Source of the DNA: Croceicoccus estronivorus
GTDB lineage: Bacteria > Pseudomonadota > Alphaproteobacteria > Sphingomonadales > Sphingomonadaceae
DNA length: 64,000 nt
Assembly (NCBI RefSeq): GCF_001625325.1
Contig: NZ_JRQQ01000004.1
Coordinates: 1-64,000, forward strand
Direction of reading: 5' to 3'
Of this stretch, positions 25,500 to 34,022 are shown piece by piece. The position numbers and the translations under genes were made by a program. Each line of letters starts with the position of its first letter. Positions within the stretch are counted from its first letter, which is position 1. The notes beneath the pieces were generated by a model, which was given only the letters and a program-made list of their open reading frames with translations, had not been told where the DNA came from and did no database searches.

Positions 25500-28400
25500 A
25501 TGTCGCGGATCTTTGTAGATCGTCCGATTTTCGCCTGGGTCATTGCGATTATCGTTATGCTGGTAGGGCTGGCCGCATGGCATGCTCTCCCGGTGGATCG
25601 CTATCCGGATATTGCCCCGGTCCAGGTCAATGTCCGTGCAACCTATCCTGGTGCTTCCGCGGAAACGGTTGAGAACAGCGTTACGCAGATTCTCGAACAG
25701 CAGCTGACCGGAATTGACGGGCTGCTGTATTTCAGCTCGCAATCGAGTGCCACTGGCTCGGCGTCGATTTCGGTTGTGTTCGCCAAGGGCACGGATCCGG
25801 ACATTGCGCAAGTTCAGGTCCAGAACAAGATCGAGTCCGCGATCTCGCGCCTGCCGCAGAGCGTCCAGAACCAGGGCGTGAGAGTCAGCAAATCGACACC
25901 GGATTTTCTGCTGCTGATCGCCATATATGACAAGACGGGGCAGCGCGCGGACGGTGAGATTTCCGATTACCTGGCCTCCTATGTGCAAGATCCGCTTTCA
26001 CGTGTGTCGGGCGTCGGCGATGTGAACGTATTCGGTTCGGCGCATGCCATGCGGATCTGGCTGAATCCGCAGCGTCTGGCCGCTATGCATCTGATGCCGG
26101 GCGATGTGATCTCGGCGATTCAAAGCCAGAATGTCCAGGTGGCCGCAGGCCAGATCGGGGGACTGCCCGCGCCCGAGGGGCAAATGCTCAATGCGACAGT
26201 GAATGCCCAGTCGCAGCTCGAGACGCCGGAACAGTTCGAACAGATCGTGGTCAAGACTCTGGAGGACGGCTCGGTCGTCCGTATTCGGGATGTTGCCCGG
26301 GTAGAGATCGGCGCAGAAAACTATTCGACCATCCGCCGGATGAACGGTCTTCCGGCAGCGGGTATTGCGATCTCGCTCTCCCCCGGCGCGGACGCCCTCA
26401 AGACAGCGGAACTTGTGAAGGCGGAATTGAGCCGCCTGGCACGGAGCTTCCCCGACGGGCTGGCCTATTCCTATGCCAGCGACAACACGGAATTCATCAA
26501 TCTGTCGATCGAGGAAGTCCAGAAATCCTTGCTGGAGGCGATCGCGCTGGTGGTGATCGTGATGTTCGTCTTCCTGCAAAGCTGGCGGGCGACCTTGATC
26601 CCGGCCATCGCGGTGCCGGTGGTGTTGCTGGGGACGCTCGGCGTGTTTTATGTCGCCGGGTTTTCGATCAATACGTTGACGATGTTCGGGCTCGTTCTGG
26701 CGATCGGGCTGCTGGTGGATGACGCCATTGTCGTCGTAGAAAATGTCGAACGGCTGATGGAAGAAAATCCCGGCATGAGTGCGCGGGATGCGACACTTCA
26801 GTCGATGAAGGAAATTCAGGTCGCGCTTGTCGCGATTGCGCTGGTCCTGTCCGCAGTATTTCTCCCGATGTCCTTTTTCGGCGGTTCGACGGGCGTCATC
26901 TACCGGCAGTTCTCGCTGACGATCATTTCCGCGATGGTGCTATCCGTTCTCGTCGCCCTTATCCTCAGCCCTGCGCTGACTGCGACCCTGCTGAAGCCAA
27001 GATTGCCCGAGGGAGAGGAAGCGCCGCCATCGCCATTTGCACGCCGTTTTCCCGCCTTGGTGGATTCCGTTCATCGTGTTCAGAACAGTTTCAACACCGG
27101 CTTTACAGCCTTCGTGGAAGGCTATCGTAATCTCGTCACCAAAGTGGTCGACCGCAAATGGCTGGCTTTGGGAGTGTATGGCGGGGTTCTGGTCGCCATG
27201 GGATTGCTGTTCGTGCGTTTGCCGGGCGGTTTTCTGCCCAATGAAGATCAGGGCATCATCCTGGTGCAGTTCCGCCTTCCCTCAGGGGCGACGCGGGAAC
27301 GGACTGTCGAGGTGCAGCAGGCAGTCCAATCGTACTTCATGACGAAGGAGAAAAAGAACGCGGAAACCGTCTTCACGCTTGTTGGCGGCGGCGGGGGGAG
27401 CCCGACAGGGCAAAATTCCGGCCAGGGCTTCATCAGGTTCTACCCGTGGGATCAGAGACACGGTGAAGAAAACAGCGCGGAAGCGATTGCCGCGCGCGCG
27501 ACCGAGGCGCTCCATTCGCTGCGGGATGCGCAGGTGTTCGCACTTGTTCCCGGTGCAATCAGGGGGCTGGGCAACAGTTCCGGTTTCACCATGCAGTTCC
27601 AGAATATCAGCGGGATGCCGGCCAAGCAGTTCGAAAACGAGCGAGACAGCCTTATTGCGGAGGCCAATGCGGACCCGCGCCTCACATCGGTACGCTTGAG
27701 CAATCTGCCGGATATTTCGCGGCTGAACATTGATATCGATACGCTCAAGGCGACTGCGCTTGGGCTCAAGCAAAGCGATATCAATTCCACGCTTTCGACA
27801 GCGTGGGGCGGGACTTACGTGAACGATTTCATCGATCGGGGCCGTGTTAAGCGGGTCTATGTCATGGGCGATGCGCCGTATCGTTCAAGCCCTGAGGACC
27901 TCAGCGAATGGTATGTGCGCAACGAAAGTGGAGGCATGGCCCCGCTGACTGCCTTTTCCCATGTGGACTGGAGCAGTGGGCCCAGCAGCACATCCCGATT
28001 CAACGGGGTGCCGGCATATGAAATCCAGGGTGAAGCTGCGTCGGGCACCAGTTCGGGGCAGGCCATGGATATCATGACGCAACTGGCCGCGAAATATCCG
28101 GGTGCGGGCGTCGCCTGGTCCGGGGGCTCTTATGAGGAGCGCCAGTCGTCCGGGCAGGCTCCACTGCTTTATGTACTTTCGCTGGTCGTCGTATTCCTGT
28201 GCCTTGCCGCCCTTTATGAAAGCTGGTCGATCCCGATAGCGGCGATCATGGTTATTCCTCTCGGACTGGTCGGAGCGATCTTCGCCGCCACCTTGCGGGG
28301 GTTGGAAAACGATGTGTTCCTCCAGATCGGCCTGCTGACCACCATGGGGCTGGCGACCAAGAATGCGATCCTGATAATCGAGTTCGCAGAAGCTGCCGAA

Positions 28401-28703
28401 AAGCGGGGGATGCGTGTCATCGACGCGGCGTTGGAAGCAGCTAGGATCAGGATCAGGCCAATCCTGATGACGAGCTTCGCTTTCGGTTTCGGCGTGCTGC
28501 CGTTGGCGCTTTCTTCCGGTGCCGGGGCCAACAGCCGGATTGCCATTGGCACTTCGGTGGTCGGCGGTATGCTGACCGCCACGGCGCTCGCGGTGTTCTA
28601 TATCCCGCTGTTCTTCGTCATTGTCCGTCGGAGCGTGCGGGACAGCCTGAAAGCCGCCAAGGAGCGTTTCGGGACGAAGGAAGACGGGGAGGCGCAGGCA
28701 TGA
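25500..28703 (+). CDS. RND multidrug efflux permease (AcrB/MexB, HAE1)
   Basis: A 1,067-residue inner-membrane proton/drug antiporter with 12 membrane helices and two large periplasmic loops. It opens with the typical MSRIFVDRPIFAWVIAIIVM. Helix 4 carries the proton-relay pair in GLLVDDAIVVVENVERLMEE, and helix 10 carries the essential Lys in MGLATKNAILIIEFAEAA. The C-terminus has IRIRPILMTSFAFGFGVLPLAL. Length is normal. The last four bases overlap the outer-membrane factor gene (ATGA). No local repressor gene is adjacent, so regulation is by a distant factor. Confidence 0.95.
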   Translation: MSRIFVDRPIFAWVIAIIVMLVGLAAWHALPVDRYPDIAPVQVNVRATYPGASAETVENSVTQILEQQLTGIDGLLYFSSQSSATGSASISVVFAKGTDPDIAQVQVQNKIESAISRLPQSVQNQGVRVSKSTPDFLLLIAIYDKTGQRADGEISDYLASYVQDPLSRVSGVGDVNVFGSAHAMRIWLNPQRLAAMHLMPGDVISAIQSQNVQVAAGQIGGLPAPEGQMLNATVNAQSQLETPEQFEQIVVKTLEDGSVVRIRDVARVEIGAENYSTIRRMNGLPAAGIAISLSPGADALKTAELVKAELSRLARSFPDGLAYSYASDNTEFINLSIEEVQKSLLEAIALVVIVMFVFLQSWRATLIPAIAVPVVLLGTLGVFYVAGFSINTLTMFGLVLAIGLLVDDAIVVVENVERLMEENPGMSARDATLQSMKEIQVALVAIALVLSAVFLPMSFFGGSTGVIYRQFSLTIISAMVLSVLVALILSPALTATLLKPRLPEGEEAPPSPFARRFPALVDSVHRVQNSFNTGFTAFVEGYRNLVTKVVDRKWLALGVYGGVLVAMGLLFVRLPGGFLPNEDQGIILVQFRLPSGATRERTVEVQQAVQSYFMTKEKKNAETVFTLVGGGGGSPTGQNSGQGFIRFYPWDQRHGEENSAEAIAARATEALHSLRDAQVFALVPGAIRGLGNSSGFTMQFQNISGMPAKQFENERDSLIAEANADPRLTSVRLSNLPDISRLNIDIDTLKATALGLKQSDINSTLSTAWGGTYVNDFIDRGRVKRVYVMGDAPYRSSPEDLSEWYVRNESGGMAPLTAFSHVDWSSGPSSTSRFNGVPAYEIQGEAASGTSSGQAMDIMTQLAAKYPGAGVAWSGGSYEERQSSGQAPLLYVLSLVVVFLCLAALYESWSIPIAAIMVIPLGLVGAIFAATLRGLENDVFLQIGLLTTMGLATKNAILIIEFAEAAEKRGMRVIDAALEAARIRIRPILMTSFAFGFGVLPLALSSGAGANSRIAIGTSVVGGMLTATALAVFYIPLFFVIVRRSVRDSLKAAKERFGTKEDGEAQA

Positions 28704-30091
28704 AGATGCGGACTCTCGTCGCCATTCTGCCGCCGCTTGCTCTGGCCGGGTGTTCGCTAGCGCCGCGCACCGATCTGCCGCCGCCGCCGGTGCCGCAATC
28801 CTGGCCGGTAGGCGACGCCTATCTCATGCAGAGTGAAGCGGCGCTGCCGGTCATATCCTATAGCGACATATTCCGCGATCCGGCATTGCGGGCGCTGGTC
28901 GAACTCGCGCTGGCAAACAATCGCGACTTGCGTGTCGCCGCTGCCAACGTCGCTGCCGCCAGAGCGCAGGCCAGAGCCACGCGAGCAGAGCTGTTTCCCG
29001 AAATCACTGTGGGTGGATCGGTCGAACACACCGACCGTTCCGGCGCGGAGCCTGAAACCAGCTACGCGGTGAGCGGTGGTGTTTCGAGTTTTGAACTCGA
29101 TCTGTTTGGCAAGCTGGCAAATGCGTCTGAGGCAGAGCGAAATCGTGCGCTCGCAACCGAGGCGGCGGCGCGGGCTGTGCGTTTGGGGCTGGTGGCGGAT
29201 CTCGTAAATGCGTGGGCCGGTTACGCCGCTGACCGCGATTTGCTGATCATAGCAGAGGAAACTGCGGCCAACGCGCGCGATAGTGTGCGCCTGACTCGTG
29301 CACGGCTGGAAGGCGGTGTCGCGCCGAGGACCGACCTGCGGCAGGCTGAGCAGATTCTCGCGAGCGCAGAAGGCGATATCGCACGGCAGAAAACCGCGCT
29401 GGCCCAGGATGAAAACCTTGTCCGTTTGCTGGTGGGGTCGGAGTTCGACACAAAGCTTCTTCCGACCGATATGGGGCAGGTTGTCGGCAACACGGAAGTC
29501 TTGCCTGCCGGGACAAATTCGCAGGTTTTGCTCCGCCGTCCGGACATCGTGCAGGCGGAATATTTGCTGCGAGCGGCCAATGCGGACATCGGCGCGGCGC
29601 GGGCCGCCCTTTTCCCGTCAATTTCCCTCACCGGGCTGCTCGGGTTTGCCAGCGATGCACTGGCGACCCTGTTCGACAGCGCGGCGTTCAGCAAGACGAT
29701 CGGTGGGGCTGCCTCGCTGGCTATTTTCGACGGCGGGAAACGCAGTGCGAACATCGTCGCCGCGCAGGCCGATCGCGATGCGGCACTGGCGAATTACGAG
29801 GGTGCGATTCAGAACGCCTTTCGCGAAGTCGCCGATGCCCTTGCCGATCAAGGTACCGTTGGCGACCGGTTGAAAGCGGCGCAGGCATATCGAGAGGCAG
29901 CGGCGGACAACGCGATGCTGGCCGACGCGCGCTATCGCGGCGGAGTGGACAGCTATCTCGCCAATCTCGATGCCCAGCGCAGCCTGTTCGCCGCGCGGCA
30001 GGCAGAAGTTGCCGTGCAACTCGAAATGGTGCGCAATCGGGTTACTCTCTACCGGGTTCTGGGTGGCGATCAGGCCAGCCCAGCTAACTAG
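28700..30091 (+). CDS. NodT/OprM-type outer-membrane efflux lipoprotein
   Basis: A 463-residue outer-membrane channel of the TolC superfamily, completing the tripartite pump. The lipobox is LAGC (Cys at about residue 18), followed by the Pro-rich DLPPPPVPQSWP typical of NodT proteins. Two OEP repeats follow, each with long Ala-rich helices (for example NNRDLRVAAANVAAARAQ and GAIQNAFREVADALAD) and the conserved LLRRPDIVQAEY. It overlaps the permease stop by four bases. The gene ends 42 bases from the convergent ApbE gene. Confidence 0.92.
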   Translation: MKMRTLVAILPPLALAGCSLAPRTDLPPPPVPQSWPVGDAYLMQSEAALPVISYSDIFRDPALRALVELALANNRDLRVAAANVAAARAQARATRAELFPEITVGGSVEHTDRSGAEPETSYAVSGGVSSFELDLFGKLANASEAERNRALATEAAARAVRLGLVADLVNAWAGYAADRDLLIIAEETAANARDSVRLTRARLEGGVAPRTDLRQAEQILASAEGDIARQKTALAQDENLVRLLVGSEFDTKLLPTDMGQVVGNTEVLPAGTNSQVLLRRPDIVQAEYLLRAANADIGAARAALFPSISLTGLLGFASDALATLFDSAAFSKTIGGAASLAIFDGGKRSANIVAAQADRDAALANYEGAIQNAFREVADALADQGTVGDRLKAAQAYREAAADNAMLADARYRGGVDSYLANLDAQRSLFAARQAEVAVQLEMVRNRVTLYRVLGGDQASPAN

Positions 30092-30133
30092 ACCCCGGGC
30101 GCCTTATGGCGGCGTATGGGCAATCCCGCATTT

Positions 30134-31087
30134 CTATTCCAGCATTGCCGCCAATGTCGGTGTGATTTCCTCTGAGTGGCCACCGTCGCTTGATCGGATG
30201 ATGCGAGCGGCGATGTCATGGCGTCGGGCGAACTCTCCTGCCCTGTCGCCAAGAGCGGTCAGCGCGGTTGCCAACGCGTCAGCGCGCATGGCGCTTGCCG
30301 TCAATACGGAGACGGAGACGACGTTGTTGCACAGAGGACGGCCAGTGCGTGGGTCAAGGCTGTGGCTGACGCGTGCACCGCCAATATCATGGAAACGGCG
30401 ATAGTTGCCGCTTGTGGCGATGGCCATGTTGTACAAGGCTGCGCGGAACGGTGGCAAGGTTGCTCCGGGGGGATCTTCCAGTGCCACCCACCAGGGCTGC
30501 CCATCGGGTTTGACGCCTTGCCCGACCAGTTCCCCGCCCACATCCAACAGGAAGGCACCTATCCCGGCATTCCGGAGAACTGCCGCGGCCTGGTCCGCGC
30601 CAAAGCCTTTGGCGATGCCGGACAAGTCCAGATGCAAGCCGCCCGGCTGTCTCAGGCGGGCTTTGCCGCTATCAAAGTCCAGTTTGTCCCAACCCGATGC
30701 CGCAAGGGCGTCGGTGATGGCGGCATCATTTGGCAGTGACTGAATGGCTTTTGCACCGAAGCCCCAGATTTCGGTCACCCTGCCCAACGTGGGGTCGAAG
30801 GCACCGTCAGAAAGCCGTGCCATCGCCAGGGCTTCATCGATTACCTTGGCGAAATTGGGCGGAAGCATGTGCCAACTTCCCGCAAGGGCGCGATTGAAAC
30901 GGGAAAGATCGGAATCCCGCTCCCATTGACTCATCTCAGCGACGACCCTGTCGAGAGCGGCCTGAATGGCCCGGGTCAGGACATTACTCTGTTCCGGTGC
31001 CGCAAGGGCGGCGAGGGCCGACCATGTGGTTCCCATGGTTCGGCCGCCCAGGCGCGCAACTTCCCCTTTTGCGGGGGCATCACGCAT
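30134..31087 (-). CDS. apbE: FAD:protein FMN transferase (ApbE)
   Basis: A 317-residue Mg-dependent enzyme that attaches FMN from FAD to a Thr or Ser of a target protein outside the cytoplasm. Family blocks are RTMGTTW, the MSQWERDSDLSRFNR motif, LDLSGIAKGFGADQAAAVL, FLLDVGGELVGQG, YRRFHDIGGARVSHSLDPRTGRP and ASAMRADALATAL (the metal/FAD site). No signal peptide follows the ATG at 31087; the open frame continues upstream without ATG or GTG, so the export signal is missing or the real start is unusual. It is last in the iron operon, downstream of the DUF2271 protein that carries a flavinylation motif and is its likely substrate. Confidence 0.9.
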   Translation of the reverse strand: MRDAPAKGEVARLGGRTMGTTWSALAALAAPEQSNVLTRAIQAALDRVVAEMSQWERDSDLSRFNRALAGSWHMLPPNFAKVIDEALAMARLSDGAFDPTLGRVTEIWGFGAKAIQSLPNDAAITDALAASGWDKLDFDSGKARLRQPGGLHLDLSGIAKGFGADQAAAVLRNAGIGAFLLDVGGELVGQGVKPDGQPWWVALEDPPGATLPPFRAALYNMAIATSGNYRRFHDIGGARVSHSLDPRTGRPLCNNVVSVSVLTASAMRADALATALTALGDRAGEFARRHDIAARIIRSSDGGHSEEITPTLAAMLE

Positions 31088-31137
31088 CGCGGCGGAAATG
31101 TCCGCCGGGATGGCGATGCGGATGTTCCCGGCTGTAC

Positions 31138-31950
31138 TCAGGGTGTCATGACCTCCAGTGTGGAGACATAGCCCAGCCGCCTCTCGGTAGCGCCAGGGAT
31201 CGTGGAATTACCGTCTTCGGCTTCTGCTTCGAGCCAGTACATTCCGGGTTGCGGCCAGGTAATGGAGACTTCTCCTGCCGCATTCGTTTCGAGAGCGATC
31301 TGGTCGAGCGAATTGCGATAACGACTGCCGCCGGGGGTGACGACGACTTTCAGGCCCGCGGCCGGTTGGCCATCAATGATGAAACGGAACAGGGCCGGTT
31401 CACCTGCGACGAGATCGTTGGGGTGCGTGACCGGCAGGAATTCCAACCCTTTTCCGCTAGGTTTGAAAACCGTTTCGGTGGGGGCCCCAAGCGTCACGAA
31501 TGTCTCGTTGCGCATGGCGTTTTCGCTGATCTGTACGTCGGTCGCACCAGCGGGGATGAGGCTCTCGAGCTGGTCGGCGCTAGCCCCTCGGGGCAGGCGC
31601 TGCTGCTTGCCGTCCAGAGTATAGCGACCGAAGATGCCTTTGCGTTCAAAGCCGATCTTCCATGTCCCCTGCTGATCGAGATGGACGTCGAAAGTCGAAC
31701 GATAATGGCCTGTATTCTGGTTCTCCAGCTCGGCTTCGCTGCCGTCCGGACGCCATACCTGCATATTGTCGAGCCGGAGCGCATTGTGATTGAAATAGAA
31801 CAGATCATTGGAAACTGCGGCATCGACTGTAACCCAGCTCTCATCGCCGGACAGCACGGTCGATGACGGCAGGATCCACGCGTTGTGGGCCTGAACCGCG
31901 GCAGGCAAAGACAGCAGCGCCGCTGCGGCTAATGCGATACGGAATTTCAT
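31138..31950 (-). CDS. DUF4198 periplasmic protein
   Basis: A 270-residue exported protein. The signal peptide MKFRIALAAAALLSLPAAVQA is cleaved before HNAWILPSS, the HxxW start typical of DUF4198. The family is found with TonB receptors and metal uptake genes; the mature N-terminal His may bind metal. Two beta-rich halves follow, with ETVFKPSGKGLEFLPVTHPNDLVAGEPALFRFIIDGQPAAGLKVVVTP matching the second half. It lies between DUF2271 and ApbE genes on the minus strand, with 14 bases to the former. The biochemical role is not established for the family. Confidence 0.82.
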   Translation of the reverse strand: MKFRIALAAAALLSLPAAVQAHNAWILPSSTVLSGDESWVTVDAAVSNDLFYFNHNALRLDNMQVWRPDGSEAELENQNTGHYRSTFDVHLDQQGTWKIGFERKGIFGRYTLDGKQQRLPRGASADQLESLIPAGATDVQISENAMRNETFVTLGAPTETVFKPSGKGLEFLPVTHPNDLVAGEPALFRFIIDGQPAAGLKVVVTPGGSRYRNSLDQIALETNAAGEVSITWPQPGMYWLEAEAEDGNSTIPGATERRLGYVSTLEVMTP

Positions 31951-31964
31951 GGGCCTGTATCCTT

Positions 31965-32471
31965 TCAGGGCTTAACGGTTGCGATGACGGCGCCTAGTTC
32001 GCTCTTGCCTTCGGCGCGGGCGGTGGCGGAACGCTTGCTGCCCAGAGTGATGGGCATGCGGACCGTTTCGCGTCCGCCGACTTCGCGGGCAGCTTCGACG
32101 ACGAGTTGATAATCACCTGCGGCCAGCCCCTTCAGGCTGCTGGAGGGAACTGTCAGGCGTTGCGGGCCGGGTGCGCGGGTGGCGCCTGTCACACCGTCAA
32201 TCTGGGCGGAACGGCCGCCTTTGCGCCACCAGGTGCGCAAGTCGCTCAGCCACTTGCGGCCTTCGTTGTTTCGCATGTCATGATCATACCAGACGGCGAG
32301 AGTGCGAATGCTCGGCATGCCGGGCTTTTCAAGCCAGATGGCGACATAGGGGCGATGATATTCGGCGACCGACAGGCGCGGAACATTGACAGTTATATCC
32401 AACGATTCCGCTGCCGCGGGCGTTGTATAAGAGGCCAGACCGGCCAGTGCGAAAAGAACGGTAACGCGCAT
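31965..32471 (-). CDS. DUF2271 periplasmic protein with ApbE flavinylation motif
   Basis: A 168-residue exported protein. A signal peptide (residues 1 to about 21, TPAAA|ES) precedes a beta-sandwich DUF2271 domain. The segment DGVTGAT at residues 92-98 matches the ApbE target consensus Dxx(S/T)GA(T/S), so Thr98 is predicted to carry covalent FMN. Aromatic and His residues (WYDHDM; WLSDLRTWWRKGG) lie nearby. With PepSY, DUF4198 and ApbE neighbours it likely acts as a flavin redox carrier in the periplasm, perhaps reducing ferric iron released from siderophore. The motif is seen directly; the electron path is inference. Confidence 0.85.
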   Translation of the reverse strand: MRVTVLFALAGLASYTTPAAAESLDITVNVPRLSVAEYHRPYVAIWLEKPGMPSIRTLAVWYDHDMRNNEGRKWLSDLRTWWRKGGRSAQIDGVTGATRAPGPQRLTVPSSSLKGLAAGDYQLVVEAAREVGGRETVRMPITLGSKRSATARAEGKSELGAVIATVKP

Positions 32472-32480
32472 GGGAATCTC

Positions 32481-33170
32481 TCAGTGAATGAAGAACATGG
32501 CAAGCAGGAGGGGGATAACGAACCCGAGGCCGGTCACCGGCCAGGTAAGCGGCCGGTTGCGGGCATGCATGAAAAGCAGGATGAATCCGGTCAGTGTGAA
32601 CAAGGTGGCGACGACGACGAACAGATCGATGAACCAGCTCCAGACCCCACCAGTGTTGCGCCCTTTGTGCAGGTCGTTGAAGTAGGCGATCCAACCGCGA
32701 TCCGTTCTCTCGTAGGCGATCGCGCCGCTGACGCGGTCGATGCTGATCCAGGCATCTCCACCGGGGCGAGGCATGGGGAGATAGGCTTCCTGTTCAGTCC
32801 ATTCGGCAGGTGCGGCAGGCAAGGTGATTCCAAGAAGGCTACCGGCCTCGCGGCGAACATCGGATGGAAGCGGGGCATTCTGCCCGTCCTCGAACGGGGC
32901 CAGCATTTTGAGAGCTTCTGGATCGAGCTGGGCTTCAAGGTGTGTGACCTTCGGTTCCGCCTCGATATCTGCGGCGTGATTCAAGGTGAAACCGGTGAGT
33001 GTGAACAGCAGCATGCCAACCAGCGCAAGCGCTGAACTGATCCAGTGCCAGCTGTGAAGCTGCCTGACCCAGAAGCCTCGCGTCTTGCGTTTTTTGGGCT
33101 TGGCGGCGGTTGACGGGGACGGGCCATCAACGCGACGCGCGCTCCGCAGATTGCGATTTCCGTCGTTCAT
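32481..33170 (-). CDS. PepSY-associated membrane protein
   Basis: A 229-residue inner-membrane protein. A basic N-terminus (KPKKRKTRGFW) leads into WHWISSALALVGMLLFTLTGFTLNHA, the standard first helix of PepSY_TM proteins. A periplasmic PepSY-like domain (residues about 70-165, with DAWISIDRVSGAIAYERTDRGWIAYFNDLHKGRNTG) comes next, then two more helices at the C-terminus (FIDLFVVVATLFTLTGFILLF and PVTGLGFVIPLLLAMFF). His residues within the helices could bind heme or pass electrons. It probably delivers membrane electrons to the flavinylated DUF2271 partner during iron reduction. The stop lies nine bases before the DUF2271 start. Confidence 0.85.
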   Translation of the reverse strand: MNDGNRNLRSARRVDGPSPSTAAKPKKRKTRGFWVRQLHSWHWISSALALVGMLLFTLTGFTLNHAADIEAEPKVTHLEAQLDPEALKMLAPFEDGQNAPLPSDVRREAGSLLGITLPAAPAEWTEQEAYLPMPRPGGDAWISIDRVSGAIAYERTDRGWIAYFNDLHKGRNTGGVWSWFIDLFVVVATLFTLTGFILLFMHARNRPLTWPVTGLGFVIPLLLAMFFIH

Positions 33171-33174
33171 ATCT

Positions 33175-33969
33175 TCAACTCAGAAAGAAGCTGACCGGCA
33201 CGAGGACCCAGGCTGCGACTGCCCGGCCCGCCTGCTTTGCAGGCAGGAAATGCCAGCGGCGAACTGTCTTCAGCGCAGCCTGATCCAGTCGGTCGAATCC
33301 GCTCGACTGTTCTACCTTGATGTCTCCGGCATTCCCTTGCGGGGTGACCAGAACCTTCAGCAGAACAACCCCTTCTTCCCGCTGGCGGCGCGATAGGTAG
33401 GGATATTGCGGGCCAGGATTCTTGAGCTGTGCAGCGGAAAAGTCGGGCGGAGTTACAGGCGCGGGTGGCGCCGGGGGGGCAGGCGGAGCCTCGACCGCGA
33501 CCGCAGGTGGCAGGGAAACTTCCGCCGGTGCAGCGGTCGCTACCGTGGACAACTGAATCGGCGCGCGGGGTGCAGTTGTTTGCGTGGGTAATTGCTTCTT
33601 CGGAACCGAAGGATCCACTGGCGCAGGTGGTGGAGGCGGTGGAGATGCGGGATGCACGTCGAAGACGGCCAACCGTTCCGGTGGAGGCGGTTTCACTGCA
33701 ATCACCCCCATGCCCAACAGGACCGAGATGACCGCAATATGGATTGCGATGACAGCCAGAATGGCAGGCGTGTTTACGCCGCCTGACTGGTAACCTGTCG
33801 ATGGAGTGTAAGTCTGATGCAGGGGAAGCTCGCCCGCCCGGTCTGCACCGGTCTGCCGGAAAACATCCATATCGATGGTTTCCGGAGACCAGGTGTGACC
33901 GACACCGGCAAGAGCCATATCTGGCTGGCTTGCCGGTGCGGAGGAGAGTCGGGAGAGTGCTTGGCCCAT
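33175..33969 (-). CDS. tonB: TonB-family energy transducer
   Basis: A 264-residue protein coupling proton-motive force to outer-membrane receptors. A cytoplasmic N-terminus of about 65 residues is longer than usual. One membrane helix follows (ILAVIAIHIAVISVLLGMGVIAV), then a Pro-rich periplasmic spacer (PPPPPPAPVDPSVPKKQ and APPAPPAPPAPVTPP) and the TonB C-terminal domain (PQYPYLSRRQREEGVVLLKVLVTPQG, ending RRWHFLPAKQAGRAVAAWVLVPVSFFL). It lies just downstream of the siderophore receptor on the same strand and is probably dedicated to it. No exbB/exbD genes are adjacent. The true start could be a later Met. Confidence 0.9.
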   Translation of the reverse strand: MGQALSRLSSAPASQPDMALAGVGHTWSPETIDMDVFRQTGADRAGELPLHQTYTPSTGYQSGGVNTPAILAVIAIHIAVISVLLGMGVIAVKPPPPERLAVFDVHPASPPPPPPAPVDPSVPKKQLPTQTTAPRAPIQLSTVATAAPAEVSLPPAVAVEAPPAPPAPPAPVTPPDFSAAQLKNPGPQYPYLSRRQREEGVVLLKVLVTPQGNAGDIKVEQSSGFDRLDQAALKTVRRWHFLPAKQAGRAVAAWVLVPVSFFLS

Positions 33970-33993
33970 AGCCTTACATTCACGTCCCTAGAG

Positions 33994-34018
33994 GATATTG
34001 CAAGCTATTTGCATTATC
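33994..34018. promoter_or_regulatory. Fur-like palindrome before tonB
   Basis: GATATTGCAA (33994-34003) and TTGCATTATC (34009-34018) form a 10-bp inverted repeat with one mismatch around a 5-base centre. It occupies most of the 53-base gap between the receptor stop and tonB. The GATA...TATC outer bases and T/G/C/A content resemble alphaproteobacterial Fur sites, suggesting iron control of tonB and the genes after it. Confidence 0.5.
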
Positions 34019-34022
34019 CTAT

